From Hyphomicrobiales bacterium (GTDB taxonomy: Bacteria; Pseudomonadota; Alphaproteobacteria; Rhizobiales; Beijerinckiaceae), in NCBI GenBank assembly GCA_900470095.1, contig UBZM01000036.1, forward strand, positions 234,763 through 298,762: 64,000 bases of DNA, read 5' to 3'. The notes beneath the pieces are model-generated. The model did no database searches and was not told the origin of the DNA. It worked only from the letters and a program-made list of their open reading frames with translations. Below are positions 42,098-51,163 of the stretch, piece by piece. How positions within the stretch are numbered: position 1 is the first letter of the stretch; every line of letters starts with the position of its first letter. A program made the position numbers and the translations under genes.

Positions 42098-44623
42098 TCA
42101 CAGCCAGAGCACCTGCCGGCGTAGCGCGAGGTCCTGGCTGAGAGCCTTCGATGGGCCGATATGAGTGACCTGGCCGCGCTCGAGCACGACCGTGCGGTCC
42201 GACAGCGCCAGGGCGAGGTCGAGATGGTGGTCGACGATCACGATCGCGATCTCCTGTCTCAGCTTGTCGAAGGCCTCGAAGAGTTCTTCGACCACGGCCG
42301 GGGCCAGGCCCTCGAAGGGCTCGTCCAGCAGCAGAACCCGCGTGTCACCGGAGAGCGCGCGTGCCACCGCCACCATCTGCTGCTCGCCACCGGAGAGGTA
42401 GTCGGCCGGAGAATGCCAGCGCTGCTTGATGCGGGGAAAGAAGGCGAAGATCTTGTCGTCTTCCCAGCGCGTGCCATTGCCTGTCAGGCGCTTCAGGCGC
42501 CCGAGTTCCATATTGTCCTTGACGCTCATGCCGGCGAAGAGACCGCGCCCCTGCGGCACATAGGCGATGCCGGCGCGCGCGATCACGGCCGGCGGCAGGC
42601 GCGCGATACCGGCTCCGGCCAGATCGATCGTTCCCGTGGCGGGTGGTGCGATGCCGGTGATCGTCTTCAGCAAGGTCGATTTGCCGGCGCCGTTGCGGCC
42701 GAGCAGCGCCACGATCTCGTTTTCATGCACGTCGAAGCTGACATCGCGGAGAATGTGGCTCTTGGCGTAATAGGTGTCGACGCCGGAAAGCCCGAGCAGG
42801 ACCTTCTCTCCTGCCGCACTGGGGCGCGGCTTCTCGGCCAGCGCATGCGCGCCCGAGCCGATATAGACCTCCTGAACCTGCGGGGAGGAGCGCGCATCCT
42901 CGACCGTTCCGTCGACCAGCACGCTGCCCTCGTTCATCACCGTGACATGGTCTGCGATCTGGAAGACGCGGTCGATATCGTGCTCGACCAGAAGCACCGG
43001 CAGGTCGGTCGAGATCGACTTGATCAGGTTGCCGACGCGCTCCCGCTCGGCTGCCGCGAGGCCCGCGAGCGGTTCGTCCAGGAGCAGGACGCGCGGCCTG
43101 GTCGCAAGTGCGAGGCTCATGTCGAGCAGACGCTGGCCACCATAGCTGAGCGAGCCGGCCTCGGCGCGCTCGATCCCGCGCAGGCCCATGGTCTCGATGA
43201 CCTGGCGCGTCTCGTCCAAGACCTGTTCCAGCGAGCCAGCCGCCCGCCAGAAGCCGAAGCGCTCCGGAGCGCGTGCCTGCACGGCGAGGCGGACATTTTC
43301 GGCGACGGAAAGCGATGGGAACAGATTGGTGATCTGGAAGGCGCGGCCGATGCCCGCGCGAGTGATCGCTTCGGGCGCGAGGCCGGTGATTTCGCGCTCG
43401 CGCAGGCGAACCTCGCCGCTATCCGGCCGGAACTGGCCCGAGATCAGGTTGAAGGCCGTCGTCTTACCGGCACCGTTCGGGCCGATCAGCGCATGCAGCG
43501 ACCTGTCGCGTATCGCGAGATCGACGCCCTCGACCGCCTTGATGCCGCCAAAGCTCTTGGCGAGGCCGGTAGCGGTGAGGATCGCGCCCTCGACCCAGTC
43601 CTGCGGCTTCATGAAATCCGGGAGCGTGACTGCGCCGACCTTTCGCGCCGACATGGCCGCATCTTCGGCGGCCTGTTTGCGGAAGGGCCGCAGCAGCCGC
43701 TCGCCGACGCCAACGAGCCCCATGGGCGAGAAGACGATGAAGCCGACGAAGAGCAATCCGAACCAGAACAGCCAGTTCGGGGTGAGGCTCGAGAGATAGT
43801 CGCGGAAGATCACGAAGAAGAGTGCGCCAAGCGCTGGCCCCAGGAAGGAGCGCATGCCGCCGATCACCACCATCGCCAGCAGCTCGCCGGAGAAGGCGAC
43901 CGAGATCGGGTCGGCCGAGGTCATGCGGTTGTTGAACAGCAGCAGCGTGCCGGCGAGCCCGGTCAGGGCCGCCGAGACGGTGAAGGCGACGAGCTTGTAG
44001 CGGTTCGCCTGGTAGCCGAGAAATCGGGCGCGCTGTTCGTTCTCGCGGATCGCGACCAGAACGGTGCCGACCGGCGAGCGCTGGAAGCGCCAGAGCCCGT
44101 AGACCACTGCCATGCCGATCAGCGCAACGAGGATGTAGAACGGCAGGGCTTGATCGAGATCGACCCCGGCAAAGAGCGGGCGCTTGATGCCGCCGAGGCC
44201 GTCCTCGCCGCCGGTCACGGCGGTCCAGCGAAAGGCGACCGAATAGGTCATGGCGGCGAGCGCCAGGGTCAGGAGCGAGAAATACACGCCCTTGCGGCGC
44301 AGGATCAGGGCGCCGAATGCGAAGGCGAGCACACCCACGAAGACCACGGCGAGCAGGACCGGTAGGGCGAACTGGCCGGGCAGCCAGTTGCGCTGGATCA
44401 AGCCCGCGGCATAGGCGGCGAGCCCGAACCAGGCGCCATGGCCGAAAGAGACGAGTCCGGTCGTGCCGACGAGAATGTTCAGGGCCATGCAGGCAATGGC
44501 GAAGACGACGATCTCGGTCGCCGAGGTGGTGCCGAGCCCGATGAGGTGCATCAGGAAGGGCAGGGCGGCGAGGCCGATGGCGGCAATGAGGAGAGGCGCG
44601 CGGTCGCGGTGAGCGGCTGTCAT
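42098..44623 (-). CDS. LivM-LivG-LivF triple fusion of a branched-chain amino-acid type ABC importer
   Basis: 841-residue protein joining three subunits. Residues 1-315 are a LivM-type permease with about eight hydrophobic segments. Residues 347-590 are a LivG-type ATPase (Walker A GPNGAGKTT at 381-389, signature region SLSYGGQRL, Walker B VLLLDEPLAG). Residues 607-841 are a LivF-type ATPase (Walker A GRNGAGKST at 642-650, signature LSGGEQQMVAVARAL, Walker B VLLLDEPFEG). Normally these are three genes. The frame is continuous with proper linkers, so this is a true fusion. It works with LivH, 7 bp upstream, and the binding protein. Family members also carry acids and amides besides amino acids. 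Confidence 0.88.
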   Translation of the reverse strand: MTAAHRDRAPLLIAAIGLAALPFLMHLIGLGTTSATEIVVFAIACMALNILVGTTGLVSFGHGAWFGLAAYAAGLIQRNWLPGQFALPVLLAVVFVGVLAFAFGALILRRKGVYFSLLTLALAAMTYSVAFRWTAVTGGEDGLGGIKRPLFAGVDLDQALPFYILVALIGMAVVYGLWRFQRSPVGTVLVAIRENEQRARFLGYQANRYKLVAFTVSAALTGLAGTLLLFNNRMTSADPISVAFSGELLAMVVIGGMRSFLGPALGALFFVIFRDYLSSLTPNWLFWFGLLFVGFIVFSPMGLVGVGERLLRPFRKQAAEDAAMSARKVGAVTLPDFMKPQDWVEGAILTATGLAKSFGGIKAVEGVDLAIRDRSLHALIGPNGAGKTTAFNLISGQFRPDSGEVRLREREITGLAPEAITRAGIGRAFQITNLFPSLSVAENVRLAVQARAPERFGFWRAAGSLEQVLDETRQVIETMGLRGIERAEAGSLSYGGQRLLDMSLALATRPRVLLLDEPLAGLAAAERERVGNLIKSISTDLPVLLVEHDIDRVFQIADHVTVMNEGSVLVDGTVEDARSSPQVQEVYIGSGAHALAEKPRPSAAGEKVLLGLSGVDTYYAKSHILRDVSFDVHENEIVALLGRNGAGKSTLLKTITGIAPPATGTIDLAGAGIARLPPAVIARAGIAYVPQGRGLFAGMSVKDNMELGRLKRLTGNGTRWEDDKIFAFFPRIKQRWHSPADYLSGGEQQMVAVARALSGDTRVLLLDEPFEGLAPAVVEELFEAFDKLRQEIAIVIVDHHLDLALALSDRTVVLERGQVTHIGPSKALSQDLALRRQVLWL

Positions 44624-44630
44624 TTTGCCC

Positions 44631-45506
44631 TCACTCGAAGCGCTGAATGCGTTCGCCGAACAGGCCGCGCGGCCGGAACAGCAGGACGAGCAGCATCATC
44701 AGGTAGATCACCGCGGTCGACCATTGCGTGAAGCCGAGGCCGATGGTGATGCCCTTGACCACACCGACCATCAGCGCCGCCACGACCACGCCCCAGAAGG
44801 AGCCGAGCCCGCCGATGACGACGACGACGAAGGCCGGCGTGATGATCTCCTGCCCCATGGCGGGATGGATCGAGTAGATCGGCGCGAGCAGGACGCCGGC
44901 CAGGCCGGCAAGCCCGATGCCGATGCCGGCCACAGCCATCATGTAGGGCTGCAGCGAAATGCCGAGCGCACCGACCATGTCGGGGTTCTGCACGCCGGCC
45001 CGGACGACGCGGCCGAACGCGGTGCGCTGGAGCAGGAACCAGAGTCCGAGTACGCAAGTGGCTGCGATCAGGAGCAGCAGCGCGCGGTAGCGCGAATAGA
45101 TGAACTCGCCGAGGACGATCTGGCCGCGCAGCGCCGGCGGGATCGAGAACGAGAGCGGCGGTGCGCCGAAGATCATGCGCAGGGATTGCTCCGCCACCAT
45201 CGCGAGTCCGAAGGTCAGCAGCAGGGAGAGGATCGGGTCCGAGCGGTAGAAGCGCTGGAACAGGCCGCGCTCGACGACGATGCCGATCAGCGCCACCAGC
45301 ACCGGCGAGGCGATGATCGCGCCGCCGAAGCCGATATGAGGCGCGAGCACGATCGTGAGATAGGCGCCGATTGCATAGAAGGCGCCATGCGCGAGATTGA
45401 CGATGCCGCCGAGCGAGAAGATCAGCGACAGGCCGAGCGCGATCAGAAGGTAATAGACGCCGTCGAGCAGCCCGTTCAGCACCTGCTGGATGAAGAGAAT
45501 GAGCAA
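44631..45506 (-). CDS. livH: LivH-type ABC permease
   Basis: 291-residue inner-membrane permease with about eight hydrophobic segments and the LivH pattern LALGLSLIFSLGGIVNLAHGAFYAIGAYL in the N-terminal third. It forms the translocation pore with the LivM part of the fusion protein. 204 bp separate it from the binding-protein gene upstream, and that gap holds a strong hairpin. Confidence 0.88.
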   Translation of the reverse strand: MLILFIQQVLNGLLDGVYYLLIALGLSLIFSLGGIVNLAHGAFYAIGAYLTIVLAPHIGFGGAIIASPVLVALIGIVVERGLFQRFYRSDPILSLLLTFGLAMVAEQSLRMIFGAPPLSFSIPPALRGQIVLGEFIYSRYRALLLLIAATCVLGLWFLLQRTAFGRVVRAGVQNPDMVGALGISLQPYMMAVAGIGIGLAGLAGVLLAPIYSIHPAMGQEIITPAFVVVVIGGLGSFWGVVVAALMVGVVKGITIGLGFTQWSTAVIYLMMLLVLLFRPRGLFGERIQRFE

Positions 45507-45639
45507 GGGGATGCCTTTGCTTGATCGACAGGGCCGGGCACGGGCGCGTCGCGCCCGAGAGGTTCAGGAGGCGCCTTCATCCCGGCCGCAACGAAGCGGA
45601 GTGCCGGGACCGACCCCGGGGCGCCGGGCTCCGCGATGA

Positions 45640-45677
45640 ATTCCGGATCGGTGCCGCTGGAGCGACCGGTCCGGAAT
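45640..45677 (-). promoter_or_regulatory. intra-operon hairpin after binding-protein gene
   Basis: 13-nt arms (45640-45652 and 45665-45677) pair at 12 of 13 positions around a 12-nt loop. It starts 33 nt after the livJ-type stop codon and lies before livH. The wider 45570-45690 stretch is GC-rich and resembles intergenic repeats such as CCGGAATGAC elements of related genomes. A role in stabilising or partly terminating the livJ message is likely. Confidence 0.55.
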
Positions 45678-45710
45678 GACGGCGGGGACCTGGCAGGGGC
45701 AAAAGCGCGC

Positions 45711-46976
45711 TCAGCTCATCTTGCAGACTGCCTCGTCCCCCGTCGTCGCGATCACTTCGAGGCTTTCGTTCGGTCCCGGTACGGGGGACGAGGAGGTGAA
45801 GAGATCCCACTGGTTCTTGACCTGCGCTGCCGGCAGCGCCGTGATCGTGTACATCTCGCTCATCAGCTGGTGGTCCGAGGCGCGGAAATAGCCTTCACGC
45901 GTCTTCATGACGTCGAATTTCGCGCCCTTCTCCCAATGCTCGAGGATCTTGGCGGTGTCGGTGCTCTTCAGCTCGTTCATCGACTGGGCCATGATCTTCA
46001 CGGCCATGTAGTCGCCCCAGGCCTGGTTCTCGGGCGGCTTGCCGTATTTCTTTGTGAAGGCGGAGACGAAGGTCTTGCTCGCCGGCGTGTCGATCAGGTG
46101 GTGCCAGACGCAGGGCCAGACGCCGCCAAAATTGTCCTTGCCGGCAGCCCAGGCGAGCGCGGTGTCGAAGCCGAACCCGGCGACCGGGAAGGTCAGGCCG
46201 AATTCGGAATACTGTTTGAGGAAATTGGTGATCTGGTTGCCGGCGAGGTTCGAGATCACGATGTCGGGCTTGGCGGCGCGGATTTCGATCAGGAGCGCCG
46301 AGAAATCTGTCGCATCGGTCGGCACCAGCTTGTCGGCGGCGAACTGGCCGCCATTGGCCTCCATGAAGCGCTTTGCGACCTTGAGCAGGTCATGGCCGAA
46401 GGCGTAGTCGGCGGTCAGCGAGAACCACTTCTTGCCCTTGACCAGCCCCTGCGCCATCAGCGAGCGACCGCAGCTCTTCACATACATCGAGTTCTGGTGC
46501 TCGACATGGAACATATAGCGGTTGCAGCTCTCGCCGCGCAGGGCATCGGAATTGCCGCCGGTGTTGACGAAGAGGATCTTGTTGCGCGCCGCGACCTGCG
46601 AGATCGTCAGGCAGGAGGCCGAGGAAATCTCGCCGAGAATGCACGCGACCTTGTCACGCTCGATCATGCGCTCGGCCTTGGTCGAGGCGGTCTGCGGATT
46701 GACCGAATCCTCCTTCAGGGCCTCGAGCTTGCGGCCGTTGATGCCGCCCGCAGCATTGATCTCCTCGACGGCGAGGTCGACCGCCATGACGCCGTATTCG
46801 CCGAGCGGACCGAGGAAGCCGGTGCGCGGCGTCAGGTGGCCGAAGCGGATGGCATCCGGCGTTTGCGCCAGGATCAGCGACGGACTTGCAATCAATCCGG
46901 TGGCGGCACCGGCTCCGAGGCCGGCAAGGGCCTGACGTCGTGACAAACGAAATTTCGACTGCTGATGGTCTGCCAT
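45711..46976 (-). CDS. ABC-type branched-chain-like substrate-binding protein (LivJ family)
   Basis: 421-residue binding protein exported by the Tat route: the N-terminus has SRRQALAGLGAG followed by a hydrophobic stretch and a cleavage site near LILAQT. The family pattern LGEYGVMAVDLAVEEINAAGGINGRKL is clear around residues 58-84. This branch binds aliphatic amides or acids rather than only leucine. The module downstream suggests a beta-hydroxy acid or carnitine-like ligand. It heads the operon under GntR control, 118 bp from the regulator start. Confidence 0.83.
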   Translation of the reverse strand: MADHQQSKFRLSRRQALAGLGAGAATGLIASPSLILAQTPDAIRFGHLTPRTGFLGPLGEYGVMAVDLAVEEINAAGGINGRKLEALKEDSVNPQTASTKAERMIERDKVACILGEISSASCLTISQVAARNKILFVNTGGNSDALRGESCNRYMFHVEHQNSMYVKSCGRSLMAQGLVKGKKWFSLTADYAFGHDLLKVAKRFMEANGGQFAADKLVPTDATDFSALLIEIRAAKPDIVISNLAGNQITNFLKQYSEFGLTFPVAGFGFDTALAWAAGKDNFGGVWPCVWHHLIDTPASKTFVSAFTKKYGKPPENQAWGDYMAVKIMAQSMNELKSTDTAKILEHWEKGAKFDVMKTREGYFRASDHQLMSEMYTITALPAAQVKNQWDLFTSSSPVPGPNESLEVIATTGDEAVCKMS

Positions 46977-47068
46977 TGCGTTCCTCCCAGAACGGTTCCG
47001 CGCTTCGCGCTGGAGATTGTCGACCTGCTGTCAGCTCTGCTGGCGGCTTGATATCCACTTGTCGTGAT

Positions 47069-47080
47069 CTGTGATCACAG
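47069..47080. promoter_or_regulatory. GntR operator candidate
   Basis: CTGTGATCACAG is a perfect 12-bp palindrome midway between the livJ-type gene (start 46976) and the divergent gntR gene (start 47095). Its position over both promoters suits autoregulation by the FCD-type GntR protein. Confidence 0.5.
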
Positions 47081-47094
47081 TTAGGTTGGCAGAC

Positions 47095-47859
47095 ATGGTT
47101 GCCCCTGTCCAGTCCTTCGCGAATCCGCCTGCCGACGATGGGATCGGCGATGTGTCGGCTGGTCGTGATCCATCAGCGCTCGATGAGGTCGGGGCGCTGA
47201 CGCGTGAGACCCTGGGCGAGCGCGTGACCGGGGAGTTGCGGGCGCTTCTCGTCGCCGGCCGGCTCGCTCCGGGCGAAAAGCTCTCGCTGCGGCGTGTCGC
47301 GGAGGCTCTCGGTGTCTCGATGATGCCGGTGCGCGAGGCGGTCAGCCGGCTTGCAGCCGACGGTGCATTGGAGGTGCTGCCCGGACGCGCCGTCCGCGTT
47401 CCCGTGCTGCGACTGGCACAGTTTCGCGAACTGACCCGTCTGCGTCTGGTCGTCGAGGGCTTTGCGGCCGAAGAGGCGGCAAAGGCTGCGAGCGAAGCCG
47501 AAATCGACGAGATCGCCCAACATGAGGCTGCGTTCCGGCAGGCGGCAAGCGCCGATCCTCCAGACGCCGCAGGCGCAGTCGCAGCCAACCGCAATCTGCA
47601 TTTCGCGCTCTATGAGGCTGCACGCATGCCGACCTTGGTCGAGATGATCGAGCGGCTCTGGCTCAAGGCCGGCCCCATCCTCAATCTCGATATGCGCCAC
47701 GAACCGCGTCGCCTCGATGGCGGCAGCGCCGTGGTTTCCCACGCCGCTCTGCTCGATGCCCTCCGGCGCCGGGATCCGCAGGCTGCAAGGGCCGCGCTGG
47801 AAACCGATATCGCTGCGGCCGCGGCTCATATCGAAAGCACCGGCGATCTGGCGCCATAG
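47095..47859 (+). CDS. GntR family regulator, FCD type (FadR-like)
   Basis: 254-residue regulator. An N-terminal winged helix (LGERVTGELRALLVAGRLAPGEKLSLRRVAEALGVSMMPVREAVSRL) precedes an FCD ligand domain. A metal/ligand histidine set is suggested by HEAAF, NLHFALYEAA and VSHAALLDAL. Start at the ATG at 47095; a GTG at 47071 lies inside the palindrome and is unlikely. It is divergent from the livJ-type operon and 57 bp upstream of an SDR, so both sets are probably under its control. Confidence 0.84.
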   Translation: MVAPVQSFANPPADDGIGDVSAGRDPSALDEVGALTRETLGERVTGELRALLVAGRLAPGEKLSLRRVAEALGVSMMPVREAVSRLAADGALEVLPGRAVRVPVLRLAQFRELTRLRLVVEGFAAEEAAKAASEAEIDEIAQHEAAFRQAASADPPDAAGAVAANRNLHFALYEAARMPTLVEMIERLWLKAGPILNLDMRHEPRRLDGGSAVVSHAALLDALRRRDPQAARAALETDIAAAAAHIESTGDLAP

Positions 47860-47916
47860 TCCGGGTTCGCCGCAATCTGAGAGGCGCTACGGCGCGGGCA
47901 TCGGGGGGAGACGACA

Positions 47917-48693
47917 ATGGATTTGCAGATCAAGGGACTGCGCGCTCTGGTCACGGCTGGCGCCAACGGCATTGGCCGGGCGACGGCGCGTGCCTTTGCG
48001 GCAGAAGGCGCCAGGGTCCATATCTGCGACATCGATCGCGAGGCCCTGGCAGCGATGGCGGCCAGCGATCCGGCGATCACGCAATCGCTCTGCGACGTCT
48101 CGGACCGCGACGCGGTGGCCAACCTGTTCAAGGAGGCGCTGGCGGCACTCGGCGGGCTGGATTGCCTGGTCAACAATGCCGGCATCGCCGGGCCGACCGG
48201 CCGAGTCGACGAGATCGCCCCCGCGGACTGGGATGCCTGCGTTGCAGTCGATCTGACCGGTCAGTACAACTGCACCCGGCTCGCCGTGCAGCATCTCAAG
48301 CAATCCGCCAATGCCAGCATCGTCAATCTGTCGAGCCAGGCCGGCAAGCACGGTTTTCCGCTGCGTTCGCCTTATGGCGCGGCGAAATGGGGTGTCATCG
48401 GCTTCACCAAGGCGATTTCGGCGGAACTCGGCGAGTTTGGAATCAGGGCCAATGCGATCTGTCCCGGCCTGGTCGACGGCGCCCGCATCCAGAGCGTGAT
48501 CGCCAACAAGGCGCGCAGCTTCAACATCTCGCATGAGGACATGACGCAGCGCCTGTTCGCGGGCGTCTCGATCAAGCAGTTCGTCGACCCCAACGACATC
48601 GCCAAGCAGATCGTCTTCCTGGCGTCCCCCTTCGCCAAGACGATCTCGGGTCAGGAAATCTCGGTCTGCGGCGACACGCGCATGCTCAGCTGA
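47917..48693 (+). CDS. SDR family oxidoreductase
   Basis: 258-residue short-chain dehydrogenase. Cofactor motif TAGANGIG (around residue 13), NNAG (around 87), the active-site serine in LSSQAG (around 139) and YGAAK (around 150) are present. The acidic CDIDRE after beta-2 suggests NAD rather than NADP. It follows the GntR gene and could oxidise or reduce the module's hydroxy acid or a polyol. Convergent with the enolase-superfamily gene, with a hairpin between them. Confidence 0.87.
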   Translation: MDLQIKGLRALVTAGANGIGRATARAFAAEGARVHICDIDREALAAMAASDPAITQSLCDVSDRDAVANLFKEALAALGGLDCLVNNAGIAGPTGRVDEIAPADWDACVAVDLTGQYNCTRLAVQHLKQSANASIVNLSSQAGKHGFPLRSPYGAAKWGVIGFTKAISAELGEFGIRANAICPGLVDGARIQSVIANKARSFNISHEDMTQRLFAGVSIKQFVDPNDIAKQIVFLASPFAKTISGQEISVCGDTRMLS

Positions 48694-48729
48694 GGCGGGC
48701 AGAGCAGCGCGGCAAGATCCTTGCTGAGT

Positions 48730-48752
48730 CCCGGCCTCGCTCGGAGGCCGGG
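48730..48752. terminator. bidirectional terminator hairpin
   Basis: CCCGGCCTC (48730-48738) and GAGGCCGGG (48744-48752) form a perfect 9-bp stem with a 5-nt loop, between two convergent genes (SDR stop 48693, dehydratase stop 48787). It can serve both directions; no strong U-tract is seen. Confidence 0.55.
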
Positions 48753-48786
48753 TCGGATTGCGATGATGGGGCGCCGATACCGAAGT

Positions 48787-49992
48787 TCAAGCGTCGGAGA
48801 GGCGGCTGAAGCGCACGATAGCGTCGGCGCGCTTCTCCAGCCCAGGGAGCAGCTCGAGTCCGAGGCCAGGTGCGTCCGACACGGTGATCATGCCGTTCTC
48901 GGCTTTGGGCAGGTCGGTGACCAGCTCGGTGTACCAGCCGGTATAGAAGGCGCGGACCGATTCCTGGATCAGCGTGTTCCGTGCATGCATCGAGAAATGG
49001 CACGATGCCGCGTAGACGACCGGGCCGGTGCAGTCATGCGGGGCGACGGGCGTGTGCCAGGCCTCGGCCATGCCCGCGATCTTGCGGGCTTCGGAAAGAC
49101 CGCCGCACCATGACAGGTCGAGCATGACGACCCCGGCCGCTCCGGTCTCGAGATAATCCCGGAAGGAATGGGTATAGGCCAGCGTTTCCGAGGCGCAGAC
49201 CCAGGCCTTGGAGTGGCGGGCGTATTCGCCGAGGTCGTGGACATTGTCGAGGCGGAACGGGTCCTCGTGCCAGTAGGTGTCGAACTCGGCCAGGCGCTCT
49301 GCCAGCTTCTTCGCCATGGGCAGGCTCCAGAGCGAGTGGAACTCGACCATGATGTCCATCTTGTCGCCGACCGCCTTTCGGATCTTGCGGAACGGCTCCA
49401 GCGCGGTGTTCAGCTCCTGAGGCGTGATATCCCAGCCGGCCGAGCGTTCGGCCGCGATATCGAAGGGCCAGATCTTCATGCCGGTGATGCCCTGCTCGAG
49501 AAGGGAATGGGCGAGCTCGTCGGCGCGATAGAGGAAGCCCTCGAGATCCTCATAGGGGCCGCCCTGCTCGCCGACATGCCAGTTGGCGACGGCCTGAGAG
49601 CGCGCATCGCGAATATATTTGTAGCCGGCACAGGTGTTGTAGGTGCGAATCGTATCACGCGTCTTGCCGCCGAGCGCGACGCTGACCGGCTGGCCGATCG
49701 CCTTGCCGTAGATGTCCCAGAGCGCGATATCGACGGCCGAGTTGCCGCGCGTCTCGACGCCCGAGCCGCGCCAGCCGAGATAGTTGTTCAGGCTGGCATT
49801 GCGCGCCTCGATCTGGAGCGGGTCCTTGCCGAGCAGCTTCGGCGCCACGGTCTCGTGCAGATAGGCTTCGACCGCCGCGGCGCCCATGAAGGTCTCGCCG
49901 AGGCCGACGACGCCCGCGTCGGTGTGGAGCCGCACCCAGATGATGTTGCCGAACTCGGTCAGGCGGATGGTTTCAACAGCAGTGATTTTCAT
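48787..49992 (-). CDS. enolase-superfamily acid-sugar dehydratase (mandelate racemase-like) 2
   Basis: 401-residue (beta/alpha)7 barrel enzyme. Metal-site candidates follow the superfamily pattern: E and H in VEFHSLW (around residue 222), E in HEDPF (around 248) and E in ASETLAY (around 274), with a general-base histidine in VAPHDCTGP (around 326). The D to E change at the first metal position is less common. It should abstract an alpha proton from a sugar acid and lose water to give a 2-keto-3-deoxy acid. Last gene of the TRAP operon, 8 bp after the first dehydratase. Confidence 0.78.
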   Translation of the reverse strand: MKITAVETIRLTEFGNIIWVRLHTDAGVVGLGETFMGAAAVEAYLHETVAPKLLGKDPLQIEARNASLNNYLGWRGSGVETRGNSAVDIALWDIYGKAIGQPVSVALGGKTRDTIRTYNTCAGYKYIRDARSQAVANWHVGEQGGPYEDLEGFLYRADELAHSLLEQGITGMKIWPFDIAAERSAGWDITPQELNTALEPFRKIRKAVGDKMDIMVEFHSLWSLPMAKKLAERLAEFDTYWHEDPFRLDNVHDLGEYARHSKAWVCASETLAYTHSFRDYLETGAAGVVMLDLSWCGGLSEARKIAGMAEAWHTPVAPHDCTGPVVYAASCHFSMHARNTLIQESVRAFYTGWYTELVTDLPKAENGMITVSDAPGLGLELLPGLEKRADAIVRFSRLSDA

Positions 49993-50000
49993 GAGGTTTC

Positions 50001-51119
50001 TCAAGCGAGCGGCTTGGCGTAGCGGGTGAGGGCCTCGGCGGTCGGCGTCGTACCGGCGCCGGGCTGCTGGGGTCTTAGGAAATAGCCATCGGCGACATTG
50101 GCGGGCTCGACGAAAGCATCCTTGATCCATGGAATGTATTCGAGGAGAGGCGTCGCCTGATGCCAGTAGGCGAGATGGACATGGACCTGGCTCATCTCGC
50201 CAGCATGGGGCGCGACCGGCAGGCGGCTGGCGAGGGCAAGCTCCGCGACCTGGATGTACTCGGTGATGCCGCCGAGACGGGTCACGTCGGGCTGGACGTA
50301 GTGGATGGCGTCAGCCGCGACGAAGGCGCGGAAGGCGTCGAGCGAATAGAGCTGCTCCCCGAGCGCAATCGGTATCGAGGTCGCTTTCGCCAGCGCGGCA
50401 TGCGAGCCGACATCGTCATACCAGAGCGGCTCCTCGAACCAGAAGATGTCGAGCGCCTCGGCCCGCGCGCAGAAGCGCTTGCAGGTCGGCAGATCCCATT
50501 TGCCGTTGCCGTCCGTCGCGAGTGCGATCTCGTCGCCAATGGCACGCCGCACGGCTTCCAGCCGGGCGATGTCCGTGCCGGGGTCGGAATGGCCGACCTT
50601 GACCTTGAGACGCCGGAAGCCGTCACGTTCGACCGCCATTCGGCAGCCTTCGACAAGCTCGTCCCGCGGGATCGAAAGCCAGCCGATATCGGTGTTGTAG
50701 GCTTCGAGCTTCGGCTTGGTTGCGCCGCCGAGCAGGTGCCAGAGCGGTACGCCGGCCGCCTTCGCCTTGAGGTCCCAGAGCGCGACATCGACCGCGGCGA
50801 GCGCGAGCTGGGTGATCCCGGCGCGTCCGACCCACTGCAGGGCAGGGTGGCGGGCGAGCTTCAGCCAGAGCCGCGTGATCTCGGACGCATCCTCGCCGAT
50901 CAGCAGCGGCGCGTAGCAGTCGCGGATGCAGGAGGTGATCAGCCGGTCGGAGGCGAGATCGGCATGGGTGCCGGTGAAACCGTAGCCTTCGAGGCCGTCC
51001 TCGGTGACGATCTTCGCGCCGACGACGCCCCAATGGCTGATGCGGTGGGTCGAGTCGGCAATCGAGCCGCCCGTCACCGGGATGTGCAGGATAAAGGGTT
51101 CGATGCGGGTGATGCGCAT
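50001..51119 (-). CDS. enolase-superfamily acid-sugar dehydratase (mandelate racemase-like) 1
   Basis: 372-residue enzyme. The K-x-K base motif (LKVKVGH, around residue 172) and metal ligands in ATDGNGKWD (around 203), FEEPLWY (around 228) and ALGEQLY (around 254), plus a histidine in VAPHAGEM (around 303), are complete. This is the pattern of galactarate/talarate and tartrate-type dehydratases. The ATG at 51119 is the start. Together with dehydratase 2 it can treat either two epimers or two successive acids. The substrate comes through the TRAP transporter encoded just upstream. Confidence 0.82.
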   Translation of the reverse strand: MRITRIEPFILHIPVTGGSIADSTHRISHWGVVGAKIVTEDGLEGYGFTGTHADLASDRLITSCIRDCYAPLLIGEDASEITRLWLKLARHPALQWVGRAGITQLALAAVDVALWDLKAKAAGVPLWHLLGGATKPKLEAYNTDIGWLSIPRDELVEGCRMAVERDGFRRLKVKVGHSDPGTDIARLEAVRRAIGDEIALATDGNGKWDLPTCKRFCARAEALDIFWFEEPLWYDDVGSHAALAKATSIPIALGEQLYSLDAFRAFVAADAIHYVQPDVTRLGGITEYIQVAELALASRLPVAPHAGEMSQVHVHLAYWHQATPLLEYIPWIKDAFVEPANVADGYFLRPQQPGAGTTPTAEALTRYAKPLA

Positions 51120-51125
51120 GGCGGT

Positions 51126-51156
51126 AGCCCCGGAGCTGCTGCGGCGCTCCGGGGCT
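51126..51156 (-). promoter_or_regulatory. intra-operon hairpin after dctP
   Basis: Perfect 11-bp stem AGCCCCGGAGC / GCTCCGGGGCT with a 9-nt loop. It fills the 44-bp gap between the dctP stop (51164) and the first dehydratase, beginning 7 nt after the stop codon. It may raise the amount of the binding protein relative to enzymes downstream. Confidence 0.6.
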
Positions 51157-51163
51157 CTCCTGA

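Noticed and set aside
42161..44365. 734-codon open frame on the plus strand
   Set aside because: Antisense to the LivMGF fusion, which has all expected motifs. Shadow frame.
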